From contig JAQXDL010000010.1 of NCBI GenBank assembly GCA_029251375.1, positions 124,001 to 188,000 on the forward strand: DNA of 64,000 nt. Reading direction: 5' to 3'. Below, one piece after another: positions 27,574 to 36,902 of the stretch. This DNA is from Pseudomonadales bacterium. Lineage in GTDB: Bacteria; Pseudomonadota; Gammaproteobacteria; Pseudomonadales; Azotimanducaceae. How positions within the stretch are numbered: the stretch's first letter is position 1; each line of letters begins with the position of its first letter. Under the pieces are notes generated by a model that was given only the letters and a program-made list of their open reading frames with translations, did no database searches and was not told the DNA's origin. A program made the translations under genes and the position numbers.

Positions 27574-27765
27574 ACTTCCCCAAGAATTATCCGCATGAGC
27601 AAAGGGAAAGGGATATTAACCCCAAACAGCTAGGAAGAAGTCTGATCCAACAGATCGAAAGCTCAGTATAAGGATTCAATAAAACCTAAAATTATCGTGC
27701 AGGCCACCGTTACAACTTCGGCCTCGCCCAGGTAACTCACACACAAGATCTAGCTGGATAGTTTC

Positions 27766-28428
27766 ATGGAAGTTGCTCTTTTTCCCATCCCCGATATTGT
27801 CACCTTCCCAGGCACCGTCGTGCCCCTGCACGTGTTTGAACCACGCTATCGGCAGATGATCCATGACGCGGTCGAGCGCAATATGATGATAGGTGTCTGT
27901 CATACGAGGAAGCAGATTCGGGCAGCTAAAAGCAATATGACTCAAGTTGAAGCGCTGAGCACAAACCAAGCGACCTACCTTCCACAAACTGTGTTTTCTG
28001 CCGGCTACTGTCACGTGACGGAAACATCTGAAGATGGTCGAATCTTTGCAAACATCGTCATGGAACAGCGATTTCAACTGGGTGATGAGATACAAACACT
28101 GCCTTATAGAATCAACAATTCGACACCTTACAATGACAAAACTAGGGCGGAACTCGAACTCGAGCAGGCACCAAACTCACCCGATATTGACTACGCTGCC
28201 TTACAGGCACTCATTACTGAACGGCTACTCGTCATCATCGGTGATCAGAACCCCGGCTTAGTTGCGATTTTGAAGCACAAGGACTGGAGCGAACTTACCC
28301 CAGAAACATTCTCATTCAGGATTTTTCAATTTCTCCACCTTGATGCCGACGTGATGCAAGACATTCTCGAAATGCGTCAACCTGGGGAAAGACTGACTTT
28401 TCTCGCCGAACTGCTAACACCTGCGTAA
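27766..28428 (+). CDS. Lon N-terminal (LON substrate-binding) domain protein
   Basis: A 220-residue protein consisting of only the substrate-recognition domain of Lon protease (ASCH/PUA-like, residues 2-195), without ATPase or protease parts. The signature is ALFPIPDIVTFPGTVVPLHVF with EPRYRQM. Stand-alone versions are common in proteobacteria and of unknown role; a redox or peptide-binding role has been proposed. Here it is monocistronic and ends in a strong hairpin. The Lon-like protease at 50418 is far away. Start ATG at 27766 has no strong ribosome binding site but fits the family's N-terminus exactly. Confidence 0.9.
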   Translation: MEVALFPIPDIVTFPGTVVPLHVFEPRYRQMIHDAVERNMMIGVCHTRKQIRAAKSNMTQVEALSTNQATYLPQTVFSAGYCHVTETSEDGRIFANIVMEQRFQLGDEIQTLPYRINNSTPYNDKTRAELELEQAPNSPDIDYAALQALITERLLVIIGDQNPGLVAILKHKDWSELTPETFSFRIFQFLHLDADVMQDILEMRQPGERLTFLAELLTPA

Positions 28429-28448
28429 AGGGGCCGAGCGGCCCTTTT
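28427..28448 (+). terminator. intrinsic terminator, bidirectional
   Basis: AAAGGGGCC (28427-28435), loop GAGC, GGCCCTTTT (28440-28448): a 9-pair stem with one G-U pair and a T-run. It overlaps the stop codon of the Lon-N gene and sits 30 bases from the end of the convergent outer membrane gene, and so may serve both. Confidence 0.8.
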
Positions 28449-28478
28449 CTAAAAACTAAATAGGGCGCCTATTCAGCT

Positions 28479-30014
28479 TTAGAATGCTACCGCGATCGAA
28501 GCACTCGGTCCTTGATGCTTGAACTCAACCGAGCCTAAAAAATCATTGTTGGTCGAATCTAGCTTCACCGAGTAATAGGAGTAACCAAGGCCCAATCCAA
28601 CCCGCCCCAACTGATACATCGCTTCAACACGCAAATAGTTAAGAGATCCTTCGTAGCGATCAAAATCTAAACGAAAGAACTGCCCTTCGGCATTGATTGT
28701 TAGTCTTGAACTCAAACCAACAGACCCGTAGGCGCCAATGGTAGGCAAGATAGGATCCGGTCTATTCGACTCAACTTCGCCAGTGATGGTCGAAAGTATT
28801 TTCGTCTCAAGTCTCGTTCGGTGTAAACCCGCCGTGAAACCTAGCTCTTTTTGCTCATCGCGAAGCAGAGAATAACCATAGCTTAGCCTCATTGTCTGCG
28901 AGTCATTGGAGGAATCAATGGCCGTGCCCGCAGGCACAAATTGATTACCCACGGTAATATCGGACGCTGTTGTCACTGACCCCGAGCGTTCTACAGACGA
29001 GTAACCAAATTCCAGTCGATGAAATCCGCCAAAGCGATAAAGGACGTCGAGTTGTCCAACTGTTTCTTTGCTGGAGAGACCCAGTAAATCTTCAACATCA
29101 ATTATAGTGCCTGGTGCCGTTGCCGATGCATCTCGGACGATCTTTGTATTTAATTCATCACGCAGTGCGGTGTATTTTATGCGGAAATTTGGCGCGCCCG
29201 AATATCGCTCACTGCCATCGCGGGCTTTAAAAACATCCGCGTTGTAGGCCAGACCAATGCTCGCGCTCCAACCTTGATCATCATCAATCAATGGGCTGTT
29301 TTTGACATCGTCATCTAAAAACAACCAACCGACGCGACCATTGAGTAACCAATGTTCAGATAATATATAACCCCAAGCAAACTTAAGCTCTGTGTTGACT
29401 ACCGAACCCGGCTCGTAGGCTGGTAAAGATGGCGATGACTCAACTGGCCGAATGCCAAAATAGTAACTGCTGTAATCATCAGACATATAGTCAAATTCAA
29501 TACCCGCGGTCATATAGCCTCGTTCAAACTGTCTTGGATAGGAGAATTCTAGCTGACCAACAAACCCGTCGTGTCGGTCTGAAACTTCGAAGTAAGGTTT
29601 GAAAGATACTTGTATTGGCCAGGCCCGATAGTTGACCGCGGGCGCTAACTCAAGCGCCCAACGGCGTTGATCGATACCAACTAGATCATCGCTCTGATCG
29701 AACCCAAGCGTTTGAATGCGTCCCACAGCGCCAAAGGTCCAGTCGCCTCGAATAAATCGAAAACCAACATCACCTTCGCCGACTACTAGCCAATCGTTTG
29801 TTAGCTTTGACTCTTGCATTGTCGTCAGGAACGGATAGACAATTGTAGAGTCCTCTGCCCCTTTGTATATGTTAGCCGAGCTACTTAAGCTGAAGCCTAG
29901 CGCGTAATTGTTTAGATCGTAAGCACGAACCTTATCTAAAAGATTTTCTGCAACCACATTACTAGACAGCGCTAAGACCCAAATTAATGACGCTAACTGA
30001 ATATACTTTTTCAT
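28479..30014 (-). CDS. MipA/OmpV outer membrane protein fused to a second beta-barrel
   Basis: A 511-residue outer membrane protein. Residues 1-22 are a signal peptide (ending NVVA). Residues about 30-265 match the MipA/OmpV (MltA-interacting protein) family: NYALGFSLSSSANIYKGAED near the start, LGFDQSDDLVGIDQR and LLNGRVGWLFLDDDVKNSPL near the end, a complete domain of normal size. Residues about 275-511 form a second set of alternating beta strands ending in the outer membrane signature ASIAVAF (terminal Phe). MipA family members are usually about 250 residues, so this is a two-barrel fusion. It is monocistronic, convergent with the Lon-N gene. Its start ATG at 30014 lies in a clear signal-peptide context. 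Confidence 0.85.
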   Translation of the reverse strand: MKKYIQLASLIWVLALSSNVVAENLLDKVRAYDLNNYALGFSLSSSANIYKGAEDSTIVYPFLTTMQESKLTNDWLVVGEGDVGFRFIRGDWTFGAVGRIQTLGFDQSDDLVGIDQRRWALELAPAVNYRAWPIQVSFKPYFEVSDRHDGFVGQLEFSYPRQFERGYMTAGIEFDYMSDDYSSYYFGIRPVESSPSLPAYEPGSVVNTELKFAWGYILSEHWLLNGRVGWLFLDDDVKNSPLIDDDQGWSASIGLAYNADVFKARDGSERYSGAPNFRIKYTALRDELNTKIVRDASATAPGTIIDVEDLLGLSSKETVGQLDVLYRFGGFHRLEFGYSSVERSGSVTTASDITVGNQFVPAGTAIDSSNDSQTMRLSYGYSLLRDEQKELGFTAGLHRTRLETKILSTITGEVESNRPDPILPTIGAYGSVGLSSRLTINAEGQFFRLDFDRYEGSLNYLRVEAMYQLGRVGLGLGYSYYSVKLDSTNNDFLGSVEFKHQGPSASIAVAF

Positions 30015-30200
30015 TTTCCAACTATTCCCTCAACAATTTTCAGCCGGGTGCAAGTGTTACACCCAAACAACGCCCAGTAAAGCTATAGACGTATGCCTGC
30101 GGAGGTCATCACGATATTATTTATAGCCCGAATGTCTTGATAGAAAAGATTCTCCACACCTCACCTAGCATTGATATACTTCGCTTTCTGTAGATAAAAA

Positions 30201-30653
30201 ATGACATCAGCTAACGTGAACGAAACAATATCAGCAAGCGCAGAACTCATCAGGCCGAATCGATTAGCTGATATGGAGCTGGTTGGCTATCTGCGCCGCT
30301 GGAGTATGAAAAAACGTTCTAAACTAGCCAACCAATACTTACACAATATTTTGTCTGCCGATGAACCCATCTTGCATGACCACCCTTGGAACTTTCGGTC
30401 AATGATTCTTACGGGCGGATACATCGAGGTCACCCCAGAGGCCGAATTTCATCGAAATGCTGGCGATGTCTACGATAAAGAAGCGACCGACTTGCACTAC
30501 ATTCGTCATGTCGAACCCAATACTTGGACAATGATTTTCACCGAGAAAACGATAAGAAACTGGGGCTTCATGCTGGATGACAAATGGGTTGCTCACGAAG
30601 ATTTTCCAGGGCGCCCCCTCAAAGCGATATTTAGAAATGGATACAAAGAATAA
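30201..30653 (+). CDS. small cupin-fold protein
   Basis: A 150-residue protein with a single beta-barrel domain. The motif LHDHPWNFRSM (about 58-68) provides His59 and His61, followed by GGYIEV with Glu76 and a later DLHYIRHVE segment with His103, the usual metal-binding residues of a cupin. It resembles small cupins found scattered in marine bacteria, phages and host genomes, of unknown function. It is convergent with a fatty acid hydroxylase, ends 22 bases apart. Start ATG at 30201 lacks a strong ribosome binding site. Metal and substrate are unknown. Confidence 0.7.
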   Translation: MTSANVNETISASAELIRPNRLADMELVGYLRRWSMKKRSKLANQYLHNILSADEPILHDHPWNFRSMILTGGYIEVTPEAEFHRNAGDVYDKEATDLHYIRHVEPNTWTMIFTEKTIRNWGFMLDDKWVAHEDFPGRPLKAIFRNGYKE

Positions 30654-30674
30654 TTCTTCAAGAAAAACAACGTT

Positions 30675-31526
30675 CTAGCGAATAGAAAATAGTCCAGATC
30701 TTGTATCGGTTTTGATTGTGCTATCGAAGGGAAGCTTGTATTGATAAACAAGGTCCATATCCTTGCTACCGTCCAAAACATCCAGACCAAACCTGACATC
30801 CTGCGGGTTTTCGTATACCAGGGTGCCGAACATTCGATCCCAAACGGAAAGGATGTTGCCAAAGTTTGAATCCGTCCACGGACGTTCGATGTGATGATGA
30901 AACTTATGCATATCCGGCGTCACGATTATATAACTGAGAATGCGATCTAACCGACCTAGATGAATATTCGCATGGGTAAAATAGGCAAAGAAAATAGTAA
31001 TCATGCGATAGCCAAGATAGAACTCAATCGGAATACCAAACAGGACAATGGCGAATAGAGCTGCGATTTCGCGTGTCAGATAGTCGCCGGGATGGTGTCG
31101 GGTTCCAGTCGTGGCATCAACATGCGTATCGCTGTGATGCACCATGTGAAGTCGCCACATCCACTTAACCTTATGCAGCAAGAAGTGCACACCATACTGA
31201 GCGATAACATCGAGTAGCATGATCGCTGTCAGAAAATGTAACCATTGCGGTAGGTTTAAACTGTACAACAGACCAATTCGCTGCTCACCTGCCCAAACAA
31301 CAACACTCGCAGTCAGTAATGCAAAGGCGATCCCGGTCACACCGCTGGTAAACAAAAAGACCAAATTAACGCCAACATGCTTGAGCTTTTTATAGTCAAA
31401 AATGTAAGACGGTGAGGCGAATTCAAAAAACCAACTTGCAGATAAGCAAATAGCCGCCCACGCCACCTTATGCCAATCTGGCATTGTTGCGCAGTAACCA
31501 ACAAACGACTCAACCAGCATTTCCAA
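30675..31526 (-). CDS. sterol desaturase / fatty acid hydroxylase family membrane protein
   Basis: A 283-residue diiron membrane enzyme. Four to five hydrophobic segments in the first half are followed by the histidine boxes HFLLHK (about 133-138), HMVHH (about 146-150) and a later KFHHH (about 225-229), which bind the two irons. Such enzymes hydroxylate or desaturate lipids, carotenoids or sterol-like molecules with O2. Its nearest neighbours, an SDR 69 bases upstream on the same strand, might act on the alcohol. Start ATG at 31526 opens into a helix; an upstream ribosome binding site AGGAG is visible on the minus strand (31536-31540). Specific substrate is unknown. Confidence 0.85.
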   Translation of the reverse strand: MEMLVESFVGYCATMPDWHKVAWAAICLSASWFFEFASPSYIFDYKKLKHVGVNLVFLFTSGVTGIAFALLTASVVVWAGEQRIGLLYSLNLPQWLHFLTAIMLLDVIAQYGVHFLLHKVKWMWRLHMVHHSDTHVDATTGTRHHPGDYLTREIAALFAIVLFGIPIEFYLGYRMITIFFAYFTHANIHLGRLDRILSYIIVTPDMHKFHHHIERPWTDSNFGNILSVWDRMFGTLVYENPQDVRFGLDVLDGSKDMDLVYQYKLPFDSTIKTDTRSGLFSIR

Positions 31527-31595
31527 TGCTTAGCTCCTAAATTATTGTCTCGACACAAGGCTGAACAAAACACCTTACTCGTCAAAATGGCAAAA

Positions 31596-32384
31596 CTAGA
31601 TAACCGGCGACATACCACCATCAACATTAATTGCTGTACCGGTAATATAGCTACCGCGAGCCGAACAGATAAACGCTATCACATCACCCGCCTCGGCGGC
31701 TTCACCAACACGTCCCATCGGTACCATTGTACCCATCTTGTCATATTGATCATCGAGACTGTGACTTGCACCTTTATCCTTTGCAGATTCCCAGCGTCGC
31801 ATATGCTGCCTACTCTTAAGTAAACCGACGCAGACTGTATTGACTCTCACACCCTCTGCTGCAAATTCTTGAGACCAAGTTTTTGTCAGAGAAATACCCG
31901 CTGCTCGAGACAATGAGGTTGGCTGACTACCTGGACCCGGCGTCTTGCCACCCGGTGTCGTGGTATTGCAGATCGCACCTTTACTGCGTTTTAAATAGGG
32001 TAAGGCATACCGTGTACAGTAAATTGCGCCCATCACCTTTAGCGTAAAATCTTCTTCGACCATATCGTTGGTCATATCCTCAAAGTTCGCGAAGGAAGAC
32101 GTGCCGGCGTTGTTAATAAGAATGTCGATACCGCCCCACTTTGAGGCAACTTTAGCCACCATTGCTTTGACAGCCTCTTCGCTACGCACATCTGCAGCAA
32201 TCCCCATCACCTCATTACCCGTTTGAGCCCATATTTCCTTGGCTGTGACATCAAGCGCAGATTGCGTACGCGCCACTATTGCGACGAACGCTCCTTCCGC
32301 AGATAAACGCTCTGCTGCAGCCCGCCCGATACCATCACTGCCGCCAGTAATAATTGCCACCTTGCCTTCTACACCAAGATCCAT
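31596..32384 (-). CDS. short-chain dehydrogenase/reductase with altered active site
   Basis: A 262-residue SDR. The frame is open to 32411, but the ATG at 32384 has TTTAGGAG 7 bases upstream and starts MDLGVEGKVAIITGG. The cofactor motif TGGSDGIG (13-20) and NNAG (91-94) are normal. Where YxxxK should be, the chain reads TSLSR (about residues 156-160) in a PTSLSRAAGISLTK segment, so neither the catalytic tyrosine nor lysine is conserved. Related SDRs of this sort exist in actinobacteria and proteobacteria; some may act on different chemistry. It lies just upstream of the sterol-desaturase-type gene on the same strand. Confidence 0.82.
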   Translation of the reverse strand: MDLGVEGKVAIITGGSDGIGRAAAERLSAEGAFVAIVARTQSALDVTAKEIWAQTGNEVMGIAADVRSEEAVKAMVAKVASKWGGIDILINNAGTSSFANFEDMTNDMVEEDFTLKVMGAIYCTRYALPYLKRSKGAICNTTTPGGKTPGPGSQPTSLSRAAGISLTKTWSQEFAAEGVRVNTVCVGLLKSRQHMRRWESAKDKGASHSLDDQYDKMGTMVPMGRVGEAAEAGDVIAFICSARGSYITGTAINVDGGMSPVI

Positions 32385-32567
32385 GTCTTTACTCCTAAAC
32401 AAATTCAACAAGACGCCAGCGCTGCATTTTCACAAAGGCACGGCATCACAATATTGAGCATCATATTAACAGCACAAACTTGATAAGCTAGGCAATACAG
32501 CTCGCATATAAGAACGACAAAGTGACCCACTAAGCACAAATCAACTCGGGCTAACAGGAATCACAAA

Positions 32568-33227
32568 ATGAGTTTATTCAACGACAACCATAGAGATCTG
32601 CAAGATGCATTCGATTCACGCTCTTTAGCTGACCGCTTAGAACAAATGATTGTGCTCACATCAATCAATGAAGCCGATGCTGCCTTCATACAATCCAGAC
32701 AATTCTTTTTTTTAAGCTCCGTCGACCATGAAGGTCAACCCACCGTTTCCTTTAAGGGAGGCGCAGCAGGGTTTGTGAAAGTCATTGATGAAACCACAAT
32801 AGCTTTCCCGAGCTACGATGGTAACGGCATGTATTACTCGCTCGGCAATATGCGCGGCGATGAAAAGATAGGCATGCTTTTTCTCGATTTTGAAAATCCG
32901 CATCGCGTACGCTTCCACGGTAAAGCAACCGTTAAAGCTGACGACCCTCTTCTTGCTGAGTACCCAGAAGCTCAACTCATCGTTCGAGTTTCCCTGACAA
33001 AAATGTGGGTCAATTGCCCCCGTTATATTCCCATCATGACAAAACAAGCGGATTCGAAATTTATACCGGATTCAGGTAAACAGACCCCGCTGCCCGCATG
33101 GAAACGCATTGATGCCATGCAAGATGTCCTACCCAAGAATGACCAACAGCTGGTTGCTAATGGACCCGGTGTTATTAAAGCCGAGGACTACCCGGCGGCT
33201 TTAGAAGGCGATAAAGACCAGGATTGA
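32568..33227 (+). CDS. pyridoxamine 5'-phosphate oxidase-like FMN-binding protein
   Basis: A 219-residue split-barrel flavin protein. The segment FFLSSVDHEGQPTVSFKGG (about 46-64) is the start of the FMN-binding barrel, and RVRFHGKATV (about 108-117) forms a further strand. The size is typical of the PNPOx-like oxidoreductases that act on small aromatic or reactive molecules; true pyridoxamine phosphate oxidase specific residues are not evident. It is divergent from the SDR and lies upstream of an aminotransferase on the same strand (98 bases), with 11-base repeats in the gap. Start ATG at 32568 has AGGAAT behind. Confidence 0.82.
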   Translation: MSLFNDNHRDLQDAFDSRSLADRLEQMIVLTSINEADAAFIQSRQFFFLSSVDHEGQPTVSFKGGAAGFVKVIDETTIAFPSYDGNGMYYSLGNMRGDEKIGMLFLDFENPHRVRFHGKATVKADDPLLAEYPEAQLIVRVSLTKMWVNCPRYIPIMTKQADSKFIPDSGKQTPLPAWKRIDAMQDVLPKNDQQLVANGPGVIKAEDYPAALEGDKDQD

Positions 33228-33268
33228 GTATGCCTTTATATTTATAGCTTAAAGCAGAGCAACACCAA

Positions 33269-33312
33269 AACAGTACAAGAACAATACAAGAACAGTACAA
33301 GAACAATACGAG
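33269..33312 (+). repeat. four 11-base direct repeats in the aminotransferase leader
   Basis: Units AACAGTACAAG (33269-33279), AACAATACAAG (33280-33290), AACAGTACAAG (33291-33301) and AACAATACGAG (33302-33312), with a degenerate fifth unit just before. The period equals about one helical turn. The block ends 12 bases before the ATG of the aminotransferase and merges with its ribosome binding site region. Confidence 0.85.
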
Positions 33313-33324
33313 AGTGAGACGGAT

Positions 33325-34473
33325 ATGAATATTTATGATTTCGCGGTCGGGCAGACGAACCCAGAAACATTTCCAGTAGAAGCATTCAAACAAGCCAGCA
33401 TTCGAGCAATCGACAATGAACACGAAATGTTCAACAAGTACCATGGCGCCCTTGGCCATGCCCGGTTACGCGAACTCATGGCAGAAAGAGAATCACAGCG
33501 CGAGGGTGTGTTTGTCGATGCAGATCAACTCGCTATTACGAATGGCTCCATGCAATCCGTCACGCTTGTCGGACAGGCACTAATGGATGGCAATGACGAC
33601 ATTGTTATCACAGAAGAATTCACCTACAGCGGCACTATCGCGGCTTACAAAGGCATCGGACTCACCATAATAGGCATCGCTATGGATGAGCACGGCATGC
33701 GTATGGATTGCCTCGAGTCAAAATTGGCGGCGTTAAAACAACAAGGTCGTAAGCCCAAATTTATTTATAGCTTGACCACTTACCAAAACCCCACTGGTGC
33801 AAATATGCCACTGGAGCGAAAAAGGGAACTGATCGAAATTGCGACTTGCTATGACATACCGCTCGTAGAAGATAACTGCTACGGTGACGTTCACTTTGAT
33901 GGCGACAAGGTTCCCTGCGCCTTTGCACTCGATGACAGCCCAAACCAAATTTACATTGGTTCATTGTCAAAAATTCTAGCACCTGGCGTTCGACTCGGCT
34001 ATCTTCTCGCCCGCGAACCAATGCTTAGCAAGATCGTTAGCAAGAGATATGATGCCGGCAGCAATTACTTTGCTTCAGCTGTCGTTGCGGAGTTTTATCG
34101 TAATGGTATCGAAGAACATTGCGATGCAACCAATCCTGTACTAAAGCATAAACGAGACCTTCTCATGGCTGCACTCGAAGACACTCTGGACGATATTTGT
34201 ATCTGGTCAGTACCCGTAGGCGGACTGTTCTTATGGTTGCGCATGCCAGAGGACGTCGATATCAAAAAGCTTACTCAAATCGCCAACGATAAAAATTTTT
34301 ACTTTGCCAACGGCAAAGGCTTTCATGTCGACTACAAAGATGTGCCGTACATCAGACTTGCCTTTGGCCATGTCCAAGATCATCTAATACAAGAGGGCAT
34401 TCCAATACTTGCCGATGCGATCAAACAAGCAAGAACGAGCAATGAGCATCGCTCCTTTGACAGCCTTTATTGA
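33325..34473 (+). CDS. PLP-dependent aminotransferase, class I/II (2-aminoadipate type)
   Basis: A 382-residue fold-type I aminotransferase. PLP-binding residues: QNPTG at 154-158 with Asn155, Asp183 in VEDNCYGDV, and Lys216 in GSLSKILAPG, which forms the internal aldimine; Arg near the C-terminus lies in YIRLAFG. Similar to the aminotransferase half of MocR proteins and to 2-aminoadipate aminotransferase, but with no HTH domain. The substrate range is likely hydrophobic or aromatic amino acids. A block of 11-base repeats sits directly before the gene. It is convergent with a GST. Confidence 0.88.
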   Translation: MNIYDFAVGQTNPETFPVEAFKQASIRAIDNEHEMFNKYHGALGHARLRELMAERESQREGVFVDADQLAITNGSMQSVTLVGQALMDGNDDIVITEEFTYSGTIAAYKGIGLTIIGIAMDEHGMRMDCLESKLAALKQQGRKPKFIYSLTTYQNPTGANMPLERKRELIEIATCYDIPLVEDNCYGDVHFDGDKVPCAFALDDSPNQIYIGSLSKILAPGVRLGYLLAREPMLSKIVSKRYDAGSNYFASAVVAEFYRNGIEEHCDATNPVLKHKRDLLMAALEDTLDDICIWSVPVGGLFLWLRMPEDVDIKKLTQIANDKNFYFANGKGFHVDYKDVPYIRLAFGHVQDHLIQEGIPILADAIKQARTSNEHRSFDSLY

Positions 34474-34516
34474 TTCAGTAAATCTGGGACCTTGGTAACC
34501 ATCAGTGTTCGGTGCT

Positions 34517-35185
34517 TCAGGGCATAGGCACGTCGTTAACAAACATGGGCACTTGATAGCCCTTTTGCACCGCTGGACGTCTGGCAATCTCGCAGTACCA
34601 GCGCTTCACGTTGGGATACCTGTCAAGATCGATTGTTTGCCATTCAAATCTGGATATCCACGGCCAAACAGCAATATCAGCAATCGAATATTCATCGACG
34701 ATGTATGCTCGGGACTCCAACCGTTTTTCCAATACGCCATAGAGCCTGTGAGTTTCTTTCAAATATCGTTCTTCAGCGTACGGACTCTTGCCTTGATTGT
34801 ATTTAACAAAGTGATGGGTTTGGCCCAACATCGGACCCAGCCCACCCATCTGCCACATCAACCATTCCATGACGTGCCAATAACTATTCGATTCGGTTAA
34901 CGTTTGTACGGACTCAGATGACAATGGCGCCGACAACAGCTTTGGTAACAGTCGATCTGCTTTAGTCGCCAAATAGAGCATGATCGCGCCCGACTCCATC
35001 AGCGTAATGTCTCCGTCGGCTATCGCAGGTATGCGATTGTTAGGCGATACCGCCAGAAACTCAGGCTTGAATTGATCTCCCGCACCGATATCAACAGCGT
35101 GAACACGATAGTCTAGTCCCAACTCCTCCAACAGGATCGATACCTTTCGACCATTAGGTGTCGCCCACGTGTAAAGATCAATCAC
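34517..35185 (-). CDS. glutathione S-transferase, YfcG/YghU-like
   Basis: A 222-residue GST. The first 80 residues are a thioredoxin fold with the motif TPNGRKVSI (residues 9-17), as in YfcG and YghU, where a threonine-asparagine pair binds glutathione. The C-terminal helical domain has the conserved SIADIAVWPW segment (about 166-175). Members in E. coli are disulfide-bond reductases, so a redox role is likely. It is divergent from RhlE, with a 290-base gap, and convergent with the aminotransferase. Start ATG at 35185. Confidence 0.88.
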   Translation of the reverse strand: MIDLYTWATPNGRKVSILLEELGLDYRVHAVDIGAGDQFKPEFLAVSPNNRIPAIADGDITLMESGAIMLYLATKADRLLPKLLSAPLSSESVQTLTESNSYWHVMEWLMWQMGGLGPMLGQTHHFVKYNQGKSPYAEERYLKETHRLYGVLEKRLESRAYIVDEYSIADIAVWPWISRFEWQTIDLDRYPNVKRWYCEIARRPAVQKGYQVPMFVNDVPMP

Positions 35186-35410
35186 TGTATCTACCCCACT
35201 ATCGTCATCATTGATTTGAGCCTGCCGATAAGTTTACAAATGAACGCTACAAAAACCATCACGGAATGTGACACGTCAAAGATCAGATAAACAATCATGT
35301 TAAGGACTATTTAACGACTAAGGGAATGACCTTGCTAACCGACTTCGCGCTAAGGCAGCCTAATAAACAGGCGCCAAAAGGCAAGTGTATCGGTTTGACG
35401 GCAACTAAAA

Positions 35411-35433
35411 CAAATGCACTTGGCCAGCATTTG
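35411..35433. promoter_or_regulatory. 7-base dyad upstream of the RNA helicase
   Basis: CAAATGC (35411-35417) and GCATTTG (35427-35433) form a perfect dyad around ACTTGGCCA, 42 bases before the RhlE start. It may be an operator or a leader hairpin in the rhlE mRNA. The rest of the 290-base gap up to 35475 shows nothing that I can assign. Confidence 0.3.
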
Positions 35434-35475
35434 CTGTAAGGTGCGCCCACTTTCTTACCCTCCCATCAGGTTTCT

Positions 35476-36885
35476 ATGTCGTTTGATTCACTCGGGTTAT
35501 CAAAACCCATTCTGCAAGCCTTGTCAGACCATGGCTACGATTCTCCTACGCCTATTCAAGCACAAGCGATTCCGGCTGTTCTTGCAGGCCAAGACGTTAT
35601 GGCTGCCGCGCAAACAGGCACTGGTAAAACGGCTGGTTTCACACTGCCTATATTGGAAAAATTGTCTACCGGCGAGAAGGCAAAGCCAAATCGAGCCAGA
35701 GTACTCGTACTCACGCCAACTCGAGAGCTAGCAGCGCAGGTTAACGAAAGCATTCAAACCTACGGTAAGCACCTGAGCCTGAATTCAACCGTCGTGTTCG
35801 GCGGTGTGAAAATTAACCCGCAGATGATTCAGCTGCGTCGCGGCGTCGATATTCTAGTTGCCACCCCCGGTCGACTGTTAGATTTATACAACCAGAAAGC
35901 AGTTAAGTTTGATGACATAGAGGTTTTAGTTCTAGATGAAGCAGACCGTATGCTCGACATGGGCTTCATTCACGATATTCGTAAAATCATCGCTTTATTG
36001 CCGGAAAAGCGTCAGAACTTGATGTTCTCTGCCACCTTTTCCGACGAGATACGCACACTTGCTAAAACAATCGTCAATGACCCAATTGAAATATCAGTCA
36101 CACCTCGCAACTCAACGGTCGATACGGTTAAGCAATCGCTCGTGCCCGTTGATAAGAAGAGTAAGACAGCACTGCTCATTCACATGATCAAAGAACATGG
36201 CTGGCATCAGGTGCTTGTTTTCAGTCGCACCAAACATGGCGCCAATAAGCTTGCGACCCAGTTAGGCAAACATAACATCGGTGCTGTGGCAATTCATGGC
36301 AATAAAAGTCAGGGCGCAAGAACCCGCGCGCTGGCAAGCTTCAAGGAAGGTAGCGTACACGTGCTTGTGGCGACAGATATTGCCGCGCGCGGCATCGACA
36401 TAGATCAGCTACCCTTTGTCGTTAATTTTGATCTGCCAAACGTACCTGAAGATTACGTCCATCGGATTGGTCGCACAGGTCGAGCCGGCTCGACCGGCGA
36501 GGCGATTAGCCTGGTTTCCGCAGATGAGCACAAACAGTTGTGTGACATTGAAAACCTGATTCAAAAACATGTTCCACGAGAATATGAGCCAGGTTTTGAA
36601 CCCGCTCATGAATTACCCGCCTCTCGCGCTATATCAGCCTCCAAACCAAAGCGTGCGAAGAAGCCAAGAAGCCAGTCGACCGGACAATCATCCGGAAATT
36701 CTTCATCAAGAAGTTCAAGCCCCAGATCCAGCAATCGCTCTGGTAACCGATCGGGTAATCGATCGGGTAATCGATCCGAAAGCGGCAATACTGGCGGTAA
36801 TACAGGCGGCAATGGTAATCAGCGCAGACGCAGCCCGAACCGTTCCGGTAACAGGTCGACCTCAGGGAAATCGGGCAACGTATAG
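35476..36885 (+). CDS. rhlE: DEAD-box RNA helicase RhlE
   Basis: A 469-residue ATP-dependent RNA helicase. Motifs in order: Q motif with PTPIQ, Walker A AQTGTGKT (45-52), PTRELA (81-86), DEAD (154-157), SAT (185-187), and HRIGRTGR. The start [16 protein letters not shown] is typical of RhlE. The last about 75 residues are a low-complexity tail of Ser, Gly, Asn and Arg, with three 12-base (SGNR) repeats at 36739-36774, likely an RNA-binding tail. It may help in ribosome assembly or RNA decay. The NYN nuclease gene begins 17 bases downstream, so the two are an operon. Confidence 0.93.
   Translation: MSFDSLGLSKPILQALSDHGYDSPTPIQAQAIPAVLAGQDVMAAAQTGTGKTAGFTLPILEKLSTGEKAKPNRARVLVLTPTRELAAQVNESIQTYGKHLSLNSTVVFGGVKINPQMIQLRRGVDILVATPGRLLDLYNQKAVKFDDIEVLVLDEADRMLDMGFIHDIRKIIALLPEKRQNLMFSATFSDEIRTLAKTIVNDPIEISVTPRNSTVDTVKQSLVPVDKKSKTALLIHMIKEHGWHQVLVFSRTKHGANKLATQLGKHNIGAVAIHGNKSQGARTRALASFKEGSVHVLVATDIAARGIDIDQLPFVVNFDLPNVPEDYVHRIGRTGRAGSTGEAISLVSADEHKQLCDIENLIQKHVPREYEPGFEPAHELPASRAISASKPKRAKKPRSQSTGQSSGNSSSRSSSPRSSNRSGNRSGNRSGNRSESGNTGGNTGGNGNQRRRSPNRSGNRSTSGKSGNV
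36739..36774 (+). repeat. 12-base coding repeats (SGNR)
   Basis: Three tandem 12-base units inside rhlE: TCTGGTAACCGA, TCGGGTAATCGA, TCGGGTAATCGA, in frame and each coding for Ser-Gly-Asn-Arg. They are recent-looking slippage expansions in the disordered tail. Confidence 0.9.
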
Positions 36886-36902
36886 AGCCTGAAAACAAAG
36901 AC

